Part shown: in pieces, positions 1 through 7,594 of the stretch
Layout: every line of letters begins with the position of its first letter
Numbering within the stretch: the first letter of the stretch is position 1
From: JAJPXC01 sp964510535
Lineage (GTDB): Bacteria > Bacteroidota > Bacteroidia > Bacteroidales > Muribaculaceae
Direction of reading: 5' to 3'
Assembly: GCA_964510535.1 (NCBI GenBank)
Contig: CAZECG010000015.1
Span: forward strand, 1 to 59,896
DNA: 59,896 nt
Program-made: the position numbers and the translations under genes
The notes under the pieces: generated by a model
Database searches by the model: none
Told to the model about the DNA's origin: nothing
Seen by the model: the letters and a program-made list of their open reading frames with translations, nothing else

Positions 1-2
1 GT

Positions 3-431
3 TTACTCCACGACGATTTTGGCGAGATACCACTTTTCGCCGATACGCTTGAACTCAAAAGTGTGGTCGGAGAACGAGTCGACATAACCGCAATCGAGAT
101 AAGCCGAGTTGCGCTGGAGTTCGCCCCACGCCTGGTAATACTCCTCGCCGTCCTTAGCGAAAGGCTCTTTAGCGGTGAATGTCTCGGGTGTGAGCAGGTC
201 GGCAAACTGGCTGCGCTGCGAATCAGAGATTTTCAATCGCGATTCCATGAATTCCTTGTCACTGGAAAACTTGGCGATAAACTTGCAAAAAGGCTCAGCG
301 CCCTGGTTGCAGTCGGTCGATGCGCTTTCCATCTTTTTGGCCGAGGCTTTGACTTCGGCTGCTGTCTGCGCCTGCATGGCACCAATGGCTGTTACAACAG
401 CGACAAAAAATGCTAACAATCTGTTTTTCAT
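3..431 (-). CDS. Small secreted protein of unknown function
   Basis: This 142-residue protein starts with a typical signal peptide (hydrophobic residues 4-18, cleavage likely after AMQA near residue 21), so it is probably periplasmic or surface-exposed. The mature part is mixed alpha/beta. It ends in a stretch rich in aromatic and charged residues (FEFKRIGEKWYLAKIVVE) that resembles the last strands of NTF2-like or DUF4348-type domains. I cannot assign a family firmly. It is the last gene of the minus-strand run that begins near position 5050, and the stop lies two bases from the window edge, so the gene is complete. Confidence 0.7.
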   Translation of the reverse strand: MKNRLLAFFVAVVTAIGAMQAQTAAEVKASAKKMESASTDCNQGAEPFCKFIAKFSSDKEFMESRLKISDSQRSQFADLLTPETFTAKEPFAKDGEEYYQAWGELQRNSAYLDCGYVDSFSDHTFEFKRIGEKWYLAKIVVE

Positions 432-468
432 ATATACCTACTTAATTTATATATAGTTATAAATCGGC

Positions 469-780
469 TTAACTCAAAAACAAGGTTGCTAAAAGGGCAA
501 AAATCACAAGAATCACACCCGAGTGGACCAACGACGCTGTCGACGCGGTTCGCGGCTTGCGCCTCAACGACACCAGCCCCATCACAAACGCCACCGCCGC
601 GATTATCACGCTCAACGCTCCGCTCACAAGGCTTGCGGAGTAAGGCAAAAAGCAGCTGAGGATAAACACCACCCATGCAACTATCGCCATCCATAAAGCC
701 ACTCGAGCTAATTTGTTAGTCGGTCGCGGCTCGTCAGGTTGCCGAGTCTCATCGACATCTATTTTCTTTTCTTCTTCCAT
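469..780 (-). CDS. Small DUF4190-like membrane protein
   Basis: The protein has about 103 residues when started at MEEEKKIDVDE. The open frame continues upstream, but that part would overlap the end of rpiB and lacks family features, so I chose the ATG at 778-780. A charged N-terminal tail (about 22 residues) precedes two or three hydrophobic segments, ALWMAIVAWVVFILSCFLP, a second around residues 50-68, and one at the extreme C-terminus. This layout matches the small DUF4190-type inner-membrane proteins. It lies 16 bp downstream of rpiB on the same strand. The function is unknown. Confidence 0.6.
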   Translation of the reverse strand: MEEEKKIDVDETRQPDEPRPTNKLARVALWMAIVAWVVFILSCFLPYSASLVSGALSVIIAAVAFVMGLVSLRRKPRTASTASLVHSGVILVIFALLATLFLS

Positions 781-796
781 AATGTGATTGTTATAT

Positions 797-1252
797 TTAG
801 TTAGAAACCGGGATTTTAGCCACGCGAGCCTCATGGCGGCCACCCTCAAACGGTGTGGTTAGAAATGCGTCAACAATAGCCAAAGCCGTCGCCGGCTCAA
901 TGAAACGCGCAGGCAGCACGAGCACATTAGCGTCGTTGTGCTGGCGGGCGAGCGTGGCAAGCTCAACAGTCCAGCAAAGTGCCGCGCGGATACCCTGGTG
1001 CTTGTTAAGCGTCATAGAGATGCCGTTGCCCGAACCACACATCGCAATCCCCGGATAGCAACGCCCGGCCTCAATAGCGGCGGCGCAGGGATGAGCGTAA
1101 TCGGGATAGTCGCAACTCTGGGCGGAATCAGTTCCGAAATCCTCATACTCAATATCCTGCGACATTAGATAACCCTCGATTATCGACTTCAGCTCATACC
1201 CGGCATGATCGCTGCAAAGAGCTACTTTTTTTCCTGATTTTAATATTGACAT
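797..1252 (-). CDS. rpiB: Ribose-5-phosphate isomerase B
   Basis: This 151-residue protein matches the RpiB/LacA family over its whole length. It interconverts ribose 5-phosphate and ribulose 5-phosphate in the non-oxidative pentose phosphate pathway, in the cytoplasm. Visible motifs are the N-terminal phosphate-binding CSDHAGYELK, DFGTDS, the active-site cysteine loop GIAMCGSGNGIS, and RQHNDANVLVLPARFI, which carries the catalytic histidine region. The gene sits 42 bp downstream of the SDR gene and is probably cotranscribed with it. All expected catalytic residues are present and the length is normal. Confidence 0.95.
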   Translation of the reverse strand: MSILKSGKKVALCSDHAGYELKSIIEGYLMSQDIEYEDFGTDSAQSCDYPDYAHPCAAAIEAGRCYPGIAMCGSGNGISMTLNKHQGIRAALCWTVELATLARQHNDANVLVLPARFIEPATALAIVDAFLTTPFEGGRHEARVAKIPVSN

Positions 1253-1294
1253 GACTCTATCTCTTGATGTGTATGATGAATGTTTCGTTTATGT

Positions 1295-2041
1295 TCATTT
1301 TTGATTGACAGTCAATCTCATGCGTTTCCAAATGGCTCGGGGCAACGCCCGCCACAGAGCCGTCAGCGCACCCCAACGCCGGTCGATATAGGCAATACGT
1401 CGACGATGGAGCAACGCGCACTCCACTTTCGGCACGGCATAACCGAGCGGCATAGTCATCGGCAGGTCATGGATGCCGCTGAGCAGCGGAGTGTCGATAA
1501 ATCCCGGCCTGATGTCGGTGAAATCGACCGCCACACCCTCTTGACGCGCAAGCTGTTCAAGAGCGTCGATATATGTGCTTTGGAAACGCTTTGACGCGCT
1601 ATAAGAGGCCGCTATCCCCATCCCCTTTGTCCCCGCCACCGACGTGATGGCGGCGATATGTCCCCGTCCGGCCGGGGCGGCTGACTTATAGTAGTTGTAG
1701 GCGGCGTCGATTATCCCGACGAAACCGGAGCAATTGACTGCTACGGTCCACGCGTCGATGTCATTATGAAGCTGCGGGTTAACCCATCCGACTCCGGCCG
1801 ACATCAACAGCACATCCATCCCGCCTGTCAGCTCTATCAAGTCGAGAAAACGCCGAGGCGCGTCTTCGGCGGTCACATCTATGACCGAATAGACGATGCG
1901 GTCGGGATACTGCGACTTCATCTCCTTCAGCCGCTCCTCGCTGCGCGCGGCTATGCCGACACGCCACCCCCCTCTCGCAAAATCGAGGGCGACCTGCCGT
2001 CCTATCCCCGACGACGCTCCGATAATCAATATTCTTCTCAT
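1295..2041 (-). CDS. SDR-family NAD(P)-dependent oxidoreductase
   Basis: A 248-residue classical short-chain dehydrogenase/reductase. The Rossmann dinucleotide motif GASSGIG is at residues 8-14. The catalytic serine lies in AITSVAG, followed by the YSASK catalytic Tyr/Lys pair around residue 150. The C-terminal segment (residues 215-245) is basic and Trp/Arg-rich and may touch the membrane, as in SDRs acting on lipid substrates, but the substrate is not predictable. The start ATG overlaps the stop of the DUF6048 gene by four bases (ATGA), which points to translational coupling. Confidence 0.85.
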   Translation of the reverse strand: MRRILIIGASSGIGRQVALDFARGGWRVGIAARSEERLKEMKSQYPDRIVYSVIDVTAEDAPRRFLDLIELTGGMDVLLMSAGVGWVNPQLHNDIDAWTVAVNCSGFVGIIDAAYNYYKSAAPAGRGHIAAITSVAGTKGMGIAASYSASKRFQSTYIDALEQLARQEGVAVDFTDIRPGFIDTPLLSGIHDLPMTMPLGYAVPKVECALLHRRRIAYIDRRWGALTALWRALPRAIWKRMRLTVNQK

Positions 2042-2991
2042 TGTTGCTCAGCTGTTTGGTCAGGCGGGGAAAGCGGTTCGGAATGCATCGGCTCACCCGC
2101 CTCATTCCCAACCGACGGAGCGCGCCGCTTGTTCAGCGGGATGGTATAATAAACCGAAAAACCTCCCGCCCAGGAGCTGCCTCGAGTGCCATAGCCGGGG
2201 ATATACCAGGGGTCGCCATAGCGGGGGCTGCCGTCATTCATTATCGAGTGATAGCGCAGTGACCATCCGAGTGATATGCCGCGCCACACCCTCACCTTTA
2301 TTCCGAACAGCAGTTCGAAATAAGAAGCCGAAACGCTCTGCGACGGGATGTTAAACCGTGTCGTCTCATCCCAATATGGCGAATTGGCGGTTATGTCGGT
2401 CAATTCGTAGCTGAAATGCGAGAATCCGAAACGCACGCCGGCATATGCCTCGTAGGCAGGATTGGAATTATAGAGGAAATTATAGTCCATCCCTATCTTG
2501 AAATAGGGTGCCGTTTTTCCTTTGTAGGTATAATTACCGTCGTCGGGGGTATATGACGCGTTGCCAAGCCCTATCTCCACCACCGGGCGGTAACGGTTGT
2601 GGAGGTTCACGCCGGCCGAGAACCCGATTAGTCCGTAATGCTGACCGAAAGCCCTCATTACGGGGTCCCAAAGGTCTACCCCGACAGAGGCAGAGTACCA
2701 TAGCGGGTATTGCATCTTGGGAAGGGTATCATTTCCCGCGGATAAAGTCGTGTCGGCGACCTCGCGCCCGGTCACGGTATCGACAAGCACCACGTTACCC
2801 TCCGCGTCGTGAAAATGTACGAGACGGGAAGGGTCAAAAGCGGCGGTATCAGCTTTCTCCGTCTCCACCGGCTTGCCGGCCACGGGAGTGGCGGTCACCG
2901 GGGTGATGCGCCGCTGCGCCGTCAGCGTCATGGTCATGGTCATGGTCATCAACGCCACAAATGCTATAATTGTCAACGGGAAACGTCTCAT
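2038..2991 (-). CDS. DUF6048-type outer-membrane protein
   Basis: This 317-residue protein has a signal peptide (residues 1-25) whose hydrophobic core contains a MTMTMTMT run encoded by a hexanucleotide repeat. The mature protein starts with a low-complexity linker (residues 26-85). It then becomes rich in alternating aromatic strands typical of an 8- to 12-stranded outer-membrane barrel (YPLWYSASVGVDLWDPV, FKIGMDYNFLYNS, GISLGWSLRYHS, GGFSVYYTIPL). It resembles the Bacteroidetes family DUF6048, which normally sits next to a DUF6452 lipoprotein, as here. Start and stop overlap both neighbours by four bases. The molecular role is unknown; outer-membrane location is inferred. Confidence 0.75.
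   Translation of the reverse strand: MRRFPLTIIAFVALMTMTMTMTLTAQRRITPVTATPVAGKPVETEKADTAAFDPSRLVHFHDAEGNVVLVDTVTGREVADTTLSAGNDTLPKMQYPLWYSASVGVDLWDPVMRAFGQHYGLIGFSAGVNLHNRYRPVVEIGLGNASYTPDDGNYTYKGKTAPYFKIGMDYNFLYNSNPAYEAYAGVRFGFSHFSYELTDITANSPYWDETTRFNIPSQSVSASYFELLFGIKVRVWRGISLGWSLRYHSIMNDGSPRYGDPWYIPGYGTRGSSWAGGFSVYYTIPLNKRRAPSVGNEAGEPMHSEPLSPPDQTAEQQ
2927..2948 (-). repeat. Hexanucleotide repeat in a signal peptide
   Basis: The unit GTCATG (plus strand) is repeated three and two-thirds times; on the coding strand this gives alternating ATG and ACC codons for the Met-Thr run in the hydrophobic core of the DUF6048 protein signal peptide. Copy-number change would stay in frame. Confidence 0.85.
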
Positions 2992-3545
2992 GACTCATCT
3001 GCGGGATTTTCGGGGTTATCAGGATTTTCAGACCCCTCCGACTCTACTGTCGCGATTTTGAAATATATCCGCAGCCGCTCGGTGTCGAAATTGGTGATGA
3101 GCGAATCGACAAGCACCACCGAATCAATCAGATGAGTGGTATAGTCGAGACGGCTCACCTTGTAGCGGTACATCGCACCGCACTCCTCCGACGCGAAATA
3201 AGGCTCCGACTCGTAGGTGAAACCGATGGTATCGTTCAATGCCGGGTCATCAAGCCCCTGCGCCGAGTAAGCGTAATGGATGAAAAACGCAGTGAAATCT
3301 TTCTGCGAGCGCAGCGGCAGGTAGACGCTCGACGCCGCCTGACCGGCCTCCAAGAGCAACGAATCATTGACCGCCCCGACGCCTCCGATGTCAAGCGAGT
3401 CAAGCGATATGTCAGCGCCCGTCGCGCTATCGTAGAAACCGGCGAGAGGCAAGCTATTCTGATTGTCGAGGCAACCCGAAGTGTTACATCCCGCGACGGC
3501 AACCGCCAGTAACGCAGTGACAGCTATGACCGATAAGAATCTCAT
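2988..3545 (-). CDS. DUF6452-type lipoprotein
   Basis: A 185-residue lipoprotein. The signal sequence ends in the lipobox LAVAVAGC with the lipidated cysteine at residue 20. The mature N-terminus, NTSGCLDNQNSLPLAGFYDS, matches what I remember of family DUF6452, whose usual partner is DUF6048. The rest looks beta-rich and ends in an Asn/Pro/Glu tail (ENPDNPENPADES). The stop overlaps the DUF6048 start and the start overlaps the glycosyltransferase stop, so the three are probably made as one coupled unit. The protein may form an envelope complex with the DUF6048 barrel; this is inference from pairing alone. Confidence 0.75.
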   Translation of the reverse strand: MRFLSVIAVTALLAVAVAGCNTSGCLDNQNSLPLAGFYDSATGADISLDSLDIGGVGAVNDSLLLEAGQAASSVYLPLRSQKDFTAFFIHYAYSAQGLDDPALNDTIGFTYESEPYFASEECGAMYRYKVSRLDYTTHLIDSVVLVDSLITNFDTERLRIYFKIATVESEGSENPDNPENPADES

Positions 3546-4498
3546 CGGGTAATCTCCTCCTCGATTTCATAATGGTTGCGCCCCGCTGAGTTGCGCACTA
3601 TGAGCTCGCCGATAAACCCGGTGAGGAACAACTGCGTGCCGAGTATCATCGTCACAAGTGCTATGTAAAAGTAAGGCGAATCGGTCACAAGCGCATAGGG
3701 GTGACCCGAATGCATATGGTAGAGCTTCATGCCCCCAACCACCATCACCGCAAGCAGACCGATTAGGAACATCAAGCTGCCGAGCAGACCGAAAAAGTGC
3801 ATCGGCTTAACGCCAAACTTATTGGTAAACCATAGCGTTGCCAAGTCGAGATAACCGTTGACAAAACGGTCAAGCCCGAATTTAGTCTTACCGTATTTCC
3901 GCGCCTGATGTTTCACCACCTTCTCGCCGATGCGGTTAAATCCAGCGTTCTTTGCAAGAAACGGTATGTAACGGTGCATATCGCCATAGACCTCTATGTG
4001 TTTCACCACCTTGTTGCGGTAGGCTTTAAGCCCGCAGTTAAAGTCATGCAGGTTGTGAATACCGCTGACGCGCCGGGCGGTGGCGTTGAACAGTTTTGTG
4101 GGGATAGTCTTCGACAGCGGGTCATAGCGTTTCTGCTTCCAGCCCGACACCAAATCGTAGCCATCTTCGCGAATCATGCGCACTAATTCCGGAATCTCGT
4201 CGGGGCTATCCTGCAAGTCGGCATCCATAGTGATTACCACGTCACCTTTGGCCCGGATGAAACCGGTGTTAAGCGCGGGCGACTTACCGTAATTACGACG
4301 GAAGCTGACACCGCGCACACATGGGTTGCTCTCGCTCAGACGTTCGATGACTTCCCACGAGCGGTCGGTAGACCCATCATTGATAAACAATATCTCATAG
4401 CTGAAACCGTTGGCCTCCATCACGCGGCGTATCCAAGCCTCAAGTTCGGGAAGCGACTCCTCCTCATTGTAAAGTGGGACGACAACCGATATATCCAT
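3542..4498 (-). CDS. Family 2 glycosyltransferase, DPM1/GtrB-like
   Basis: This 318-residue protein has an N-terminal GT-A domain (residues 1-225), with VVPLYNEEESLPEL at the start, ILFINDGSTDRSW binding the nucleotide, and the metal-binding MDADLQD. Two membrane helices follow (about residues 232-255 and 272-295). This matches polyprenyl-phosphate sugar transferases that charge undecaprenyl phosphate with a sugar on the cytoplasmic face. The upstream neighbour is a DUF4199 membrane protein, a pairing common in Bacteroidales. The acceptor and donor sugars cannot be read from sequence. Confidence 0.88.
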   Translation of the reverse strand: MDISVVVPLYNEEESLPELEAWIRRVMEANGFSYEILFINDGSTDRSWEVIERLSESNPCVRGVSFRRNYGKSPALNTGFIRAKGDVVITMDADLQDSPDEIPELVRMIREDGYDLVSGWKQKRYDPLSKTIPTKLFNATARRVSGIHNLHDFNCGLKAYRNKVVKHIEVYGDMHRYIPFLAKNAGFNRIGEKVVKHQARKYGKTKFGLDRFVNGYLDLATLWFTNKFGVKPMHFFGLLGSLMFLIGLLAVMVVGGMKLYHMHSGHPYALVTDSPYFYIALVTMILGTQLFLTGFIGELIVRNSAGRNHYEIEEEITR

Positions 4499-4525
4499 TG
4501 TTGCAATTGTTTTTATCCTAAATCA

Positions 4526-5050
4526 TTACATCTTTTCGACCCTGCGGGCCTTCACAAGCAACGTCATCAACATCGACAGCATCGAGCCGCTGAAAATGCC
4601 GAGCCACACAAACTCCACGGCGACCTCGGCGGGTGTCGGGAGCGCGTGCCGGGCAATGGCGTTGTCGACCATGTCGGCTACACCCGTCTCGCCGGCGTCG
4701 CGATAGAGGGCGGCAAGGGTGGTCACCTGCGTGGTGATGAACGTCGGCTCAACCCAGCGCATATATGCCAGCGCGACAACAGCCAATATGACCGACCCAC
4801 CGGCAAAGATGAGGATACCCTCCATCCACAACTCGCTAAACTTCGACAGCCCCAGATCCAGCCGATAGGAACGTCGCAGCAAGCCGTAGGTGAGAAACGG
4901 GACCCCAAGCATCATCACCATCGACAACATCCCGAGCCATGCAGACTCAAGCGAATTGGCCATGGCAAGAAACAGCACCGACAGAAAAACCCCCATCACA
5001 ATGCCGTTCTCAGCTCCGCGTCGATAGATTGATTTGCGTTGTTGTGTCAT
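4526..5050 (-). CDS. DUF4199 membrane protein
   Basis: A 174-residue integral membrane protein with four predicted helices (about residues 15-35, 38-58, 75-98 and 148-168). It has a short basic N-terminus (MTQQRKSIYRRGAENG) and the small-residue-rich spacing of the DUF4199 family. It is the first gene of the run ending at position 3 and lies directly behind a -7 element at 5061-5068. Gene adjacency suggests that it assists the downstream glycosyltransferase, for example in lipid-linked sugar handling, but no activity is established. Confidence 0.75.
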   Translation of the reverse strand: MTQQRKSIYRRGAENGIVMGVFLSVLFLAMANSLESAWLGMLSMVMMLGVPFLTYGLLRRSYRLDLGLSKFSELWMEGILIFAGGSVILAVVALAYMRWVEPTFITTQVTTLAALYRDAGETGVADMVDNAIARHALPTPAEVAVEFVWLGIFSGSMLSMLMTLLVKARRVEKM

Positions 5051-5060
5051 AATTTCTCCG

Positions 5061-5068
5061 CAAAGATA
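5061..5068 (-). promoter_or_regulatory. Bacteroidetes -7 element for the DUF4199 operon
   Basis: On the minus strand this reads TATCTTTG, an exact match to the Bacteroidetes sigma-ABfr -7 consensus TAnnTTTG. It sits 10 bp upstream of the DUF4199 ATG, so the predicted transcript starts at or just before the start codon. No clear -33 TTTG was seen at the usual 19-21 bp spacing. Confidence 0.55.
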
Positions 5069-5121
5069 CTGAATTTGGCTATATTAACTAAGTGGAAGAT
5101 GGTTTTTTACACAATATTTTG

Positions 5122-5129
5122 TATTTTTG
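5122..5129 (+). promoter_or_regulatory. Bacteroidetes -7 element for the LRR protein gene
   Basis: TATTTTTG on the plus strand matches TAnnTTTG exactly. A transcript starting about seven bases downstream would have a leader of roughly 80 nt before the ATG at 5217. It is divergent from the DUF4199 promoter, and the two share the 166-bp intergenic region. Confidence 0.5.
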
Positions 5130-5216
5130 TGCGCTACCTTATTAGTTGGATTTGCGACGCGCCGCTGCGACGCGGCACGAACAATTACACAGAACCTCAC
5201 CGAATTACAATATCTG

Positions 5217-6713
5217 ATGAAGCTGCATAGACATCTTATTTTCCTTCCATGCATCGTTTTGGCGCAAATAGCCCCGGCTCTCGAGGTGACAACAACGCCC
5301 GGTGACATCGCCGACGCCATAGGCGACCAGACATCAATCTCATCGCTGACAGTCAAAGGCCAAATCAACGCTGCCGACTTTGAGTTCATCGCCGACAAAC
5401 TTCCGGCTTTGCGCTCGCTCGACCTCAGCAACACCACGGTATCGGCCTACGATGGCGAGGCGCTCATCACAAGCGCCCGCATAGCCCCGGCGGCGGAAAT
5501 TCCTCCCTACGCCCTCGCCGGGTCGCAGATAACCTCAATCATGCTCCCGCAAGGAATAACAGCCATCGGCGAAGGGGCGTTTCTGTCAGTCCCATTGACA
5601 GCCATTGAAATCCCCGCATCGGTAAAGACCATAGGCACAGCCGCTTTCAGCGGGTGCCGCTCCCTCTCGACCGTCAGCATCCCCTCGACGGTCAACTCAA
5701 TCGGCTCACACCTGTTCATGGGGTGCGACAAACTGGAAAAAGCAACCCTACCGGCTACGTTGACAACCGTTCCGGCTGCGACTTTCGCCGATTGCCGACT
5801 GCTTGCCGACGTGACAATCCCATCATCAGTGACAGCCATCGACTCGGCGGCATTCGCCGGTTGCTCCGCACTGACGGCGATTGACCTCGGCAACGGCCTC
5901 AAAACCATCGGGGCCGCCGCTTTCAGAAACAGCGGAATCACGGAGATAGACCTACGGCGTTCATCATCGCTCGAAGCCATCGGGTCCTGGGCGTTTGCCG
6001 ACTGCGAGGCCCTGACCTCAGCCCAAATCCCCGACGGTGTGGCATCGATAGGCGAAGGGGCGTTTTGGGGTGATGCAGCCCTCGCCACAACCAACTTCCC
6101 CACGGCAACCAACCGCATGGAAAACTACACCTACAACGGCGCGACATCGCTTGACCCCTCACACATAAGCCACGACGGCATCACATCCATAGGCGATTAC
6201 GCCCTGCGCGGACTCTCACAAGCCGACAAATTTGAAATCCCCGCCGCTCTTGATTCAATAGGCGACTACGCTATGGAAAACTGGACTTCGCTGAAAGAGA
6301 TGACCGCATACACCAACTCGGTGCCGTCAACCGGAGTGGACGTATGGGCCGGAGTGAATCAACCGGGCGTGAAGCTATATGTCCACACAAATATGCAGAG
6401 CGAGTTCGCAGAAGCCCCGCAATGGAAAGAATTTGACATTGAGCAATCGACTGGTGTCAGCGACGACATTATAGCCGGAGAGGCCGACAGCGGCGTGAAA
6501 GCGTTCTTCTCAGGCACCGACTTGATTGTCAAAGCAACCATCGCGATTGACAACGTGCGCATCTACGACTCGGCGGCACACCAATGGGTCTACGTCGAAC
6601 CGGCATCGGAGGAAATCACCATCGACACCGCAGCCTGGAACAGCCGCATCTACATTGTGGCTATCGTGCTCGCCGACGGTCGCACAGCCAACTTAAAGCT
6701 CGCCCGCCGATAA
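5217..6713 (+). CDS. BspA-type leucine-rich-repeat surface protein
   Basis: This protein has about 498 residues when started at MKLHRHLIFLPCIVLAQ. That ATG gives a proper signal peptide, whereas the longer frame upstream does not. Residues 40-400 are a series of about 23-residue BspA-like (LRR_5) repeats with the signature IGxxAFxxCxxLxxxxIPxxVxxI, for example ITAIGEGAF and VKTIGTAAFSGC. The last 90 residues are different: a beta-sandwich-like segment with VRIYDSAAHQWV and the ending IYIVAIVLADGRTANLKLARR. This resembles a type A C-terminal sorting domain of the type IX secretion system. It is probably a surface or secreted adhesin-like protein. The sorting-domain call is inference. Confidence 0.82.
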   Translation: MKLHRHLIFLPCIVLAQIAPALEVTTTPGDIADAIGDQTSISSLTVKGQINAADFEFIADKLPALRSLDLSNTTVSAYDGEALITSARIAPAAEIPPYALAGSQITSIMLPQGITAIGEGAFLSVPLTAIEIPASVKTIGTAAFSGCRSLSTVSIPSTVNSIGSHLFMGCDKLEKATLPATLTTVPAATFADCRLLADVTIPSSVTAIDSAAFAGCSALTAIDLGNGLKTIGAAAFRNSGITEIDLRRSSSLEAIGSWAFADCEALTSAQIPDGVASIGEGAFWGDAALATTNFPTATNRMENYTYNGATSLDPSHISHDGITSIGDYALRGLSQADKFEIPAALDSIGDYAMENWTSLKEMTAYTNSVPSTGVDVWAGVNQPGVKLYVHTNMQSEFAEAPQWKEFDIEQSTGVSDDIIAGEADSGVKAFFSGTDLIVKATIAIDNVRIYDSAAHQWVYVEPASEEITIDTAAWNSRIYIVAIVLADGRTANLKLARR

Positions 6714-6743
6714 AATCAGCGCAACTAACGTTCACTCACCATT

Positions 6744-6770
6744 GGCGCGGCAACCGCCGCGCCTTTCTTT
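6744..6770 (+). terminator. Rho-independent terminator after the LRR gene
   Basis: A perfect 8-bp GC-rich stem (GGCGCGGC at 6744-6751 pairing with GCCGCGCC at 6756-6763) with an AACC tetraloop is followed by TTTCTTT. It lies between the LRR stop and the trmB ATG and ends eight bases before trmB. Confidence 0.8.
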
Positions 6771-6777
6771 AATCATA

Positions 6778-7575
6778 ATGGGAAAAAACAAACTGAAAAA
6801 ATTCAGAGATATGGAAACGATTGATTTCGTTTTCCAATACCCGTTTGCAGTTCTTAAAGAGAAAGGATTCCCACTCAAAGGGAAATGGCGGTCACTCTTT
6901 TTCAAAAACGACAATCCCATCGTGCTCGAACTCGGGTGCGGCAAAGGGGAATACACTGTCGGACTTGCCCGCAGATTTCCCGACCGAAACTACATAGGCG
7001 TCGACATTAAAGGGGCGCGTATGTGGACCGGAGCCTGCCAGGCGCGCGACGAGCAACTCGGCAACGTCGCTTTCTTGCGCACCGACATCGAGCTTATTGA
7101 CCACTTTTTCTCGCCCGGCGAAGTCGACGAAATATGGGTGACATTCGCCGACCCGCAGATGAAAAAAGTCAGGAAACGCTTGACCGGCACCCGATTCCTA
7201 TCGCTCTACCGCAACATTCTCACCCCCGACGGATTAATCCACCTCAAAACCGACAGCCCGTTCCTCTACACCTACACGCGGCTGATGGCGCGACACAACT
7301 CCCTCCCGGTAGAAATCGACACCGATGACCTCTACAACGGCGACGGCGCGCTGACCGGCCCCATCCTCGACATCAAGACTTTCTATGAGCAGCAATGGCT
7401 CGACCGCGGGCTATCAATCAAATACCTGCGGATGCGGCTACCCGCCGAGGGGGAACTGACAGAGCCGGAAGTCGACATTGAGCCGGACACCTACCGCAGC
7501 TTCTCGCGAGGATGGATACAATGCCCCGAACACATGGCCAAGCGAACCGGCGACCCCGACAACCAAGCCCTGTAA
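6778..7575 (+). CDS. trmB: tRNA (guanine-N7-)-methyltransferase
   Basis: TrmB makes m7G46 in the variable loop of tRNAs using S-adenosylmethionine. With the ATG at 6778 (MGKNKLKKF) the protein is 265 residues; the upstream extension lies in the preceding terminator and is not coding. Motifs are the SAM-binding ELGCGKGEYTVGLA, VDIKGARMW, the family signature WVTFADPQMKKVRKRLTGTRFL, and HLKTDSPFLYTYT. The C-terminus carries an extra 60-residue region beyond the classical fold, as in other Bacteroidales TrmB proteins. It lies 19 bp before the Mrp gene and is likely cotranscribed with it. Confidence 0.93.
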   Translation: MGKNKLKKFRDMETIDFVFQYPFAVLKEKGFPLKGKWRSLFFKNDNPIVLELGCGKGEYTVGLARRFPDRNYIGVDIKGARMWTGACQARDEQLGNVAFLRTDIELIDHFFSPGEVDEIWVTFADPQMKKVRKRLTGTRFLSLYRNILTPDGLIHLKTDSPFLYTYTRLMARHNSLPVEIDTDDLYNGDGALTGPILDIKTFYEQQWLDRGLSIKYLRMRLPAEGELTEPEVDIEPDTYRSFSRGWIQCPEHMAKRTGDPDNQAL

Positions 7576-7594
7576 AAAACTAAAACTCAACCAA

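Noticed and set aside
7478..7594. N-terminal extension of the Mrp ATPase overlapping trmB
   Set aside because: The extension lies inside trmB, lacks family sequence, and the known family start (METLYPAI) has its own ATG at 7595.
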